Positions 59,329 to 64,000 of a stretch of 64,000 nt of DNA are shown piece after piece. Below the pieces are notes generated by a model. The model did no database searches and was not told where the DNA came from. It saw only the letters and a list, made by a program, of their open reading frames with translations. A program made the position numbers and the translations under genes. Origin of the DNA: Curtobacterium sp. MCLR17_036 (lineage in GTDB: Bacteria; Actinomycetota; Actinomycetes; Actinomycetales; Microbacteriaceae); contig NZ_CP126269.1 of assembly GCF_003234445.2 (NCBI RefSeq), positions 2,852,001 to 2,916,000 on the forward strand, written 5' to 3'. Positions within the stretch are counted from its first letter, which is position 1; every line of letters begins with the position of its first letter.

Positions 59329-60413
59329 GCGCGGTCCCCTGACGGGTCTCGGTCGTCCGGGTCGGCGGCCGTGCGGACCGGACGGACCTGGGTCACGGCG
59401 GCGTTGACGTTCATGCCCTTGCGCTTCATGGCACGGGCACGCTCGCCGGCGGAGCGCAGACGCGGGTTGACGTACTCGTCGATGCCGAAGTTGATGAGCG
59501 AGAGCGCCACACCGAGCAGGGCGATGCAGAGCCCGGCCGGGATGTACCACCACCAGTAGTCCGGGAACGCGTTGTTCTGCTGGGCCCAGAACAGGATCGT
59601 GCCCCAGTTCAGGTTCGACACCGGGATGACGCCGATGAACGCGAGCGTCGTCAGGCCGAGGACGGCCGCGGTCATCGTGCCGACGAAGCTCGAGGCGATG
59701 ATCGCCATGAGGTTCGGCAGCATCTCGACCAGGATGATCCGGTGCAGCGGCTCGCCGTTCGCGCGGGCCGCCTGGATGAAGTCGCGGTTGCGGAGCGACA
59801 TGGTCTGCGCGCGGAGCACCCGGGCGCCCCACGCCCAGCCGGTGAAGCCGAGCACGGCGGCCACGACCCAGAGCGGCGGGTCCTGGAACTGCGAGGCGAC
59901 GATGATCATCAGCGGGAGCCCGGGGATGACCAGGAACACGTTCGACAACGCGGACAGCGACTCGCTCTTCCACCCGCGCAGGTACCCGGCGGTGACGCCG
60001 ACGGCGATCGCCACCACGGTCGCCATGATGGTCGCGAGGAAGCCGACGACCAGCACGCCGCGCGTGCCGTAGACGAGCTGGCTGAAGACGTCCTGCCCGA
60101 TGTGCGTGGTGCCGAGCAGGTGCCGGAACGACGGCCGCTCGAGCGTCGCGTCGAGGTTCTGCGCCTGCGGGTCGGCCGGGGCGATGAGCGGGGCGAAGAC
60201 CGCGACGAGCACGAACACCCCGAGGATGACGAGCCCGGTGGCGGACTTCGGGTTGGCGAACATCGCGGTCGACGCCCGCAGCTGCGACCAGAAGGTCTTG
60301 TCGCCGCCGCGGCGGTGGTCCCCCGGCTCGGTGGTCAGGACGGCCGCGGTCTCGGGGGCGCCGGCACCCACCGGCTGCACGAGGACGGGGGTCTTCTCGG
60401 CTGGACTGTTCAT
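59325..60413 (-). CDS. Peptide/oligosaccharide ABC transporter permease (DppC type)
   Basis: This 362-residue permease has six helices and the OppC/DppC signature: PHLLGTTHIGQDVFSQLVYGTR-like region (HLLGTTHIGQDVFSQ), then the EAA loop NRDFIQAARANGEPLHRIILVEMLPN. The N-terminal 50 residues are a soluble extension and the C-terminal 40 are charged. It starts with ATG at 60413, two bases after the DppB-type stop. With GH3 directly downstream, the cargo is probably an oligosaccharide; peptide-type importers for cello- and other oligosaccharides are known. Confidence 0.88.
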   Translation of the reverse strand: MNSPAEKTPVLVQPVGAGAPETAAVLTTEPGDHRRGGDKTFWSQLRASTAMFANPKSATGLVILGVFVLVAVFAPLIAPADPQAQNLDATLERPSFRHLLGTTHIGQDVFSQLVYGTRGVLVVGFLATIMATVVAIAVGVTAGYLRGWKSESLSALSNVFLVIPGLPLMIIVASQFQDPPLWVVAAVLGFTGWAWGARVLRAQTMSLRNRDFIQAARANGEPLHRIILVEMLPNLMAIIASSFVGTMTAAVLGLTTLAFIGVIPVSNLNWGTILFWAQQNNAFPDYWWWYIPAGLCIALLGVALSLINFGIDEYVNPRLRSAGERARAMKRKGMNVNAAVTQVRPVRTAADPDDRDPSGDRA

Positions 60414-60415
60414 GA

Positions 60416-61482
60416 TCAGGCCTCCGTCTGACGGGTACGGGGATCGAGGACGGCGTAGGCGATGTCGGCGATGACGTTCGCCACGAGGACCGCCAGGACG
60501 AGGACGAGGAAGATGCCCTGCATGAGCGCGTAGTCCTTGGCGTTGGTGGCGTTGAGCAGCAGGAGCCCGATGCCCGGGTAGGAGAACACCATCTCCATGA
60601 CGAGCGTGCCGCCGACGATGAACCCGATCGCGAGCGCGAAGCTCTGGATCTGCGGCAGCACCGCGTTGCGTGCCGCGTACTTCCACAGCACGCGACGGTT
60701 CGGCATGCCCTTCGCCTGCGCGACCGTGATGTAGTCCTCGTCGAGGACGGTGAGCATCATGTTGCGCATGCCGAGCACCCAGCCGCCGAGCGAGACGATG
60801 ACGATCGTCACGACCGGCAGGACCGCGTGCGACGCGACCTCCTGGACGAAGGGGCCGTTCCACCCGGGCTCGACGCCGATCTCGTAGGCGTGGCCGGCCG
60901 GGAACCAGCCGAGGGCGGTGGAGAACACGGCGATGAAGATGAGGCCGAGCCAGAAGTACGGCACGGTGCCGAGGAACGTCGTGATCGGGACGAGTGCGTC
61001 CAGGCTGCTGCCGCGTCGCCAGCCGATGACCGCGCCGACGGCCGTGCCGATGAGGAACGAGATGATCGTGGCGAAGCCGACGAGGCCGAGCGTCCACGGC
61101 AGCGCCGAGGCGATGGCCTCACCGACCGGTGCGAGGCCCGTCGAGATCGAGATGCCGAGGTTGCCGTGCAGCAGCATGTTCCAGTAGTCGAGGTACTGCT
61201 GCCAGAGCGGCACCGAGGTGTCCAGACCGAACAGTGCCCGCAGGGACTTCTCGGCGTCCGGCGTCAGCTGCCCCTGGCTGCGGGCCATGAACGCGTCGAC
61301 CGCGTCGCCCTTGAGCATGCGCGGCAGGAAGAAGTTGATCGTGATCGCGGCCCAGAGGGTGAACGCGTAGAAGAGCACGCGGCCGCCGATGAACCGCCAC
61401 GGGACGCGGCTGCGCTGCCCGTCCGTGCCGGTGGCGGTCGTGCCGACGAGCGTCGGGTCGACCGGGGTCTGCAGTTCGGCGC

Positions 61483-61486
<4 letters not shown>
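60416..61486 (-). CDS. Peptide/oligosaccharide ABC transporter permease (DppB type)
   Basis: This 356-residue permease has six helices, an N-terminal segment FYAFTLWAAITINFFLPRML typical of OppB/DppB and a large first periplasmic loop. The ATPase-contact loop is DEDYITVAQAKGMPNRRVLWKYAARN. GTG at 61486 overlaps the stop of the second ATPase gene (GTGA). It pairs with the DppC-type protein to form the channel. Confidence 0.88.
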
Positions 61487-62291
<805 letters not shown>

Positions 62292-62295
<4 letters not shown>

Positions 62296-63116
62296 CGTAC
62301 GACCACCCCTTTCTCCCCGGTCAGACGCGGGAACGATGCGAGGAGCTTGCGGGTGTAGTCGTGCTGCGGGGCGTTCCAGATGCGCTCGGCGGTCGCCAGC
62401 TCGACGATCTCGCCCTCGCGCATGATCGCGATGCGGTCGCTGATCTCGAGCAGGAGCGGCAGGTCGTGGGTGATGAAGACGACCGAGAACCCGAACTCGT
62501 GCCGGAGCTGCGAGATCTGGCTGAGGATCTCGCGCTGGACGAGCACGTCGAGCGCGGTGGTCGGCTCGTCCATGATCATGAGCTGCGGACGGAGCGCGAG
62601 CGCCATCGCGATCATGACGCGCTGCCGCATGCCGCCGGACAGCTCGTGCGGGTACGACCGGAAGCGCTGCGCGCCGACCTTCACGATGTCGAGCAGCTCG
62701 ACGACGGCACGACGCCGCTGCTTGCGGTCCAGGTCGGGGCGGTGCACGACGAACACGTCGTCGAGCTGAGCGCCGATCGTCGCCACCGGGTTGAGCGCGT
62801 TCATCGCGCCCTGGAAGACCATCGAGATCTTGTCCCAGCGGAAGCGGCGCATGGCCTCGACGTCGAGCGCGTTGACGTCGACGTCCTCGCCGGAGCGGTC
62901 GTGGAACACGACGCTGCCGTCGGTGATGACGGCCGGCGGCCGCAGGAGTCGCTGGACCCCGTACGCCAGGGTGGTCTTGCCGCATCCGCTCTCGCCGGCG
63001 AGACCGACGATCTCGCCGCGCTGGATGTCGAGGGTGACGCCCTTGACCGCGCGCACCGGCGGGTCGACGTCGTACACGACCGAGAAGTCGCGCACGGAGA
63101 GGAGTGTGTCGGTCAT
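62292..63116 (-). CDS. ABC transporter ATP-binding protein (DppD type)
   Basis: This 274-residue ATPase has Walker A GLAGESGCGKTT (about residues 35-46), Q-loop MVFQGAMNALNPV, signature LSGGMRQR, Walker B LMIMDEPTTALD and H-loop ITHDLPLLLE. The GGMRQR variant of the signature and the MVFQGAMNALNP loop are characteristic of DppD/OppD. It follows the binding-protein gene after an 85-base gap with a strong hairpin. It ends with an overlap to the DppF-type gene. Confidence 0.9.
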
Positions 63117-63145
63117 GTGCTCGTCGCCTTCCTGCTGACCGCGAC

Positions 63146-63185
63146 GTCCGGGGCGGGACGCGGTGGTCCGTGCCCCGCCCCGGAC
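63146..63185 (-). terminator. Hairpin after the substrate-binding protein gene
   Basis: GTCCGGGGCGGG and CCCGCCCCGGAC form a perfect 12-bp stem enclosing 16 bases. It lies just after the binding-protein stop and before the DppD-type gene. In such operons an internal hairpin like this often partly stops transcription or protects the upstream message, so that more binding protein is made than transporter. Confidence 0.65.
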
Positions 63186-63201
63186 GGGTGTGGTGGGGGT
63201 G

Positions 63202-64000
63202 CTACTTCGCGGGCTGCAGCTGCATGAGGACCTGGACGGCCCACGGCTGCGTCGGGTCGGCTGTGGCGTACTGGTCCTCCTCGCTCGGCCACCCGGTGAA
63301 GTTCCGGGTGTTGTACTCGCCGAGCTGCGGGTGGGTGCCGATCGGGATCGCCGGGACGTCCTCGACGAAGATCTTCTGCACCTCGTCGAGCGCCGCCTTG
63401 CGCGTCGCGTCGTCCGAGGCCGCGGCGTACTCCTTGAGCAGCTTGGTCGCCTCCGGGTTGTCGTAGCGGCCGAAGTTGTCGGCGACCTTGCCGCCGGACT
63501 CCTGCTCCAGGTAGGCGCCGTTCATCGTGTCGTCGTAGATGTGCCACGGGTTCGATCCGGAGCCGCTCCAGTGCAGGACGGCGTCGAAGTTGCCGGTGGC
63601 GACGTTCGAGGTCCAGGTGTCGGCGTCGGGGGTCGCGACCTTGACGTCGGCGCCGAGCGTCTTCTCCACCTGGGTGGCGATGAGCTGGATGCCGGTGACG
63701 TAGTCGTTCCAGCCCTGCGGGTTCTGCAGCGTGAAGGAGACCGCCTTGCCGGACGGGTCGGTCAGTGCGCCGCTCTTCCACGTGTAGCCGGCGTCGGTGA
63801 GCACCTTCTTGGCGCCGTCGACGTCGATCGAGAACTCCTGGTCCTTGTACTCGTCCGCGATGTACTGGTCGCCGGTCGGCTGCGGGATGCCGGTGACGTT
63901 CTTCAGCTCGGGCCCGGCGTTGCTGCGGGCCTTCTCGGCGTGCGCCTTGCGGTCGACGACCATGTTGACGGCCTTGCGGAGCGCGACGTCGTTGAACGGT
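63202..64000 (-). CDS. ABC transporter substrate-binding protein, family 5 (C-terminal part)
   Basis: The frame enters from the right edge (PFNDVALRKAVNMVVDR, the family-5 solute-binding hallmark) and ends at 63202, giving the last 265 residues or so. The visible part has SGNP-type binding-lobe sequence such as WSGSGSNPWHIYDDTMNG and ends with ATADPTQPWAVQVLMQLQP. An aromatic-rich C-terminal region would suit sugar stacking. The start, signal peptide and lipobox lie outside the window. It is the first visible gene of the importer operon. Confidence 0.88.
   Translation of the reverse strand, partial: PFNDVALRKAVNMVVDRKAHAEKARSNAGPELKNVTGIPQPTGDQYIADEYKDQEFSIDVDGAKKVLTDAGYTWKSGALTDPSGKAVSFTLQNPQGWNDYVTGIQLIATQVEKTLGADVKVATPDADTWTSNVATGNFDAVLHWSGSGSNPWHIYDDTMNGAYLEQESGGKVADNFGRYDNPEATKLLKEYAAASDDATRKAALDEVQKIFVEDVPAIPIGTHPQLGEYNTRNFTGWPSEEDQYATADPTQPWAVQVLMQLQPAK

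Overview
The window is chromosomal DNA of a very GC-rich actinobacterium. Codon use, overlapping ATGA/GTGA gene junctions, frequent GTG starts, likely leaderless genes and the gene content (rsmI/protein mannosyltransferase pair, metG-tatD-rsmA, ECF-like and SipW-like genes) suggest Microbacteriaceae, probably close to Curtobacterium. That placement is inference; there is no rRNA gene to settle it. I see no tRNA, rRNA, CRISPR array, transposase or prophage. Nearly every long ORF opposite a real gene is a GC-driven shadow.

Layout. 1-4331: end of a membrane exchanger, then a leftward molybdenum block (moeB-rhodanese, an HTH-Mop protein, modA, modB, modC). 4426-7026: a GT39-like membrane glycosyltransferase and ispE. 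7036-13450: an accessory stretch with metY and an sfnG-like monooxygenase, an ATP-grasp ligase, an XRE regulator, an SDR enzyme and a toxin-antitoxin remnant. It separates ispE from rsmA, which are usually neighbours. 13451-19443: housekeeping genes rsmA, tatD, metG, rsmI and a divergent protein O-mannosyltransferase. 19703-22081: a TetR/DHA2-efflux pair with clear operators.

22407-29384 is the most unusual block. All five genes point left: an XRE-type HTH fused to an ECF S-component-like membrane domain, a 58-residue two-helix membrane protein, a membrane-anchored NERD nuclease-like protein with a zinc ribbon, a 236-residue protein with possible sliding-clamp-like character, and a 1176-residue protein with three CbxX/CfxQ-type AAA+ modules. 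The last three overlap by 4 bases. Three 9-base iterons with a 12-base period precede the small membrane gene. I do not recognise this set as a described system.

29564-39151 holds rightward metabolic genes (rhodanese, epimerase-like protein, P-loop kinase-like protein, YyaL-like thioredoxin protein, HrpA helicase, VOC protein, chloramphenicol acetyltransferase-like protein). 39382-42314 is a SipW-like signal peptidase flanked by two secreted proteins that share an N-terminal motif, probably a surface-fibre or matrix module. 42561-47377 is a LacI-controlled sugar ABC importer without its ATPase. 47414-57008 is a mixed metabolic region (hydrolases, NDH-2, SDR/TetR pair, acyltransferase, FAD monooxygenase, UbiA prenyltransferase). 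57055 to the window end is an operon of a GH3 glycosidase with a complete peptide-type ABC importer, probably for oligosaccharides; its binding-protein gene runs off the window.

The intergenic spaces carry several families of dispersed palindromes: a 44-bp palindrome (six copies), a GTGAGCAG family (four copies) and a GCGAAAGCGACAG family (two copies). Two of these join with a constant 24-base spacer into a 121-base composite repeat.
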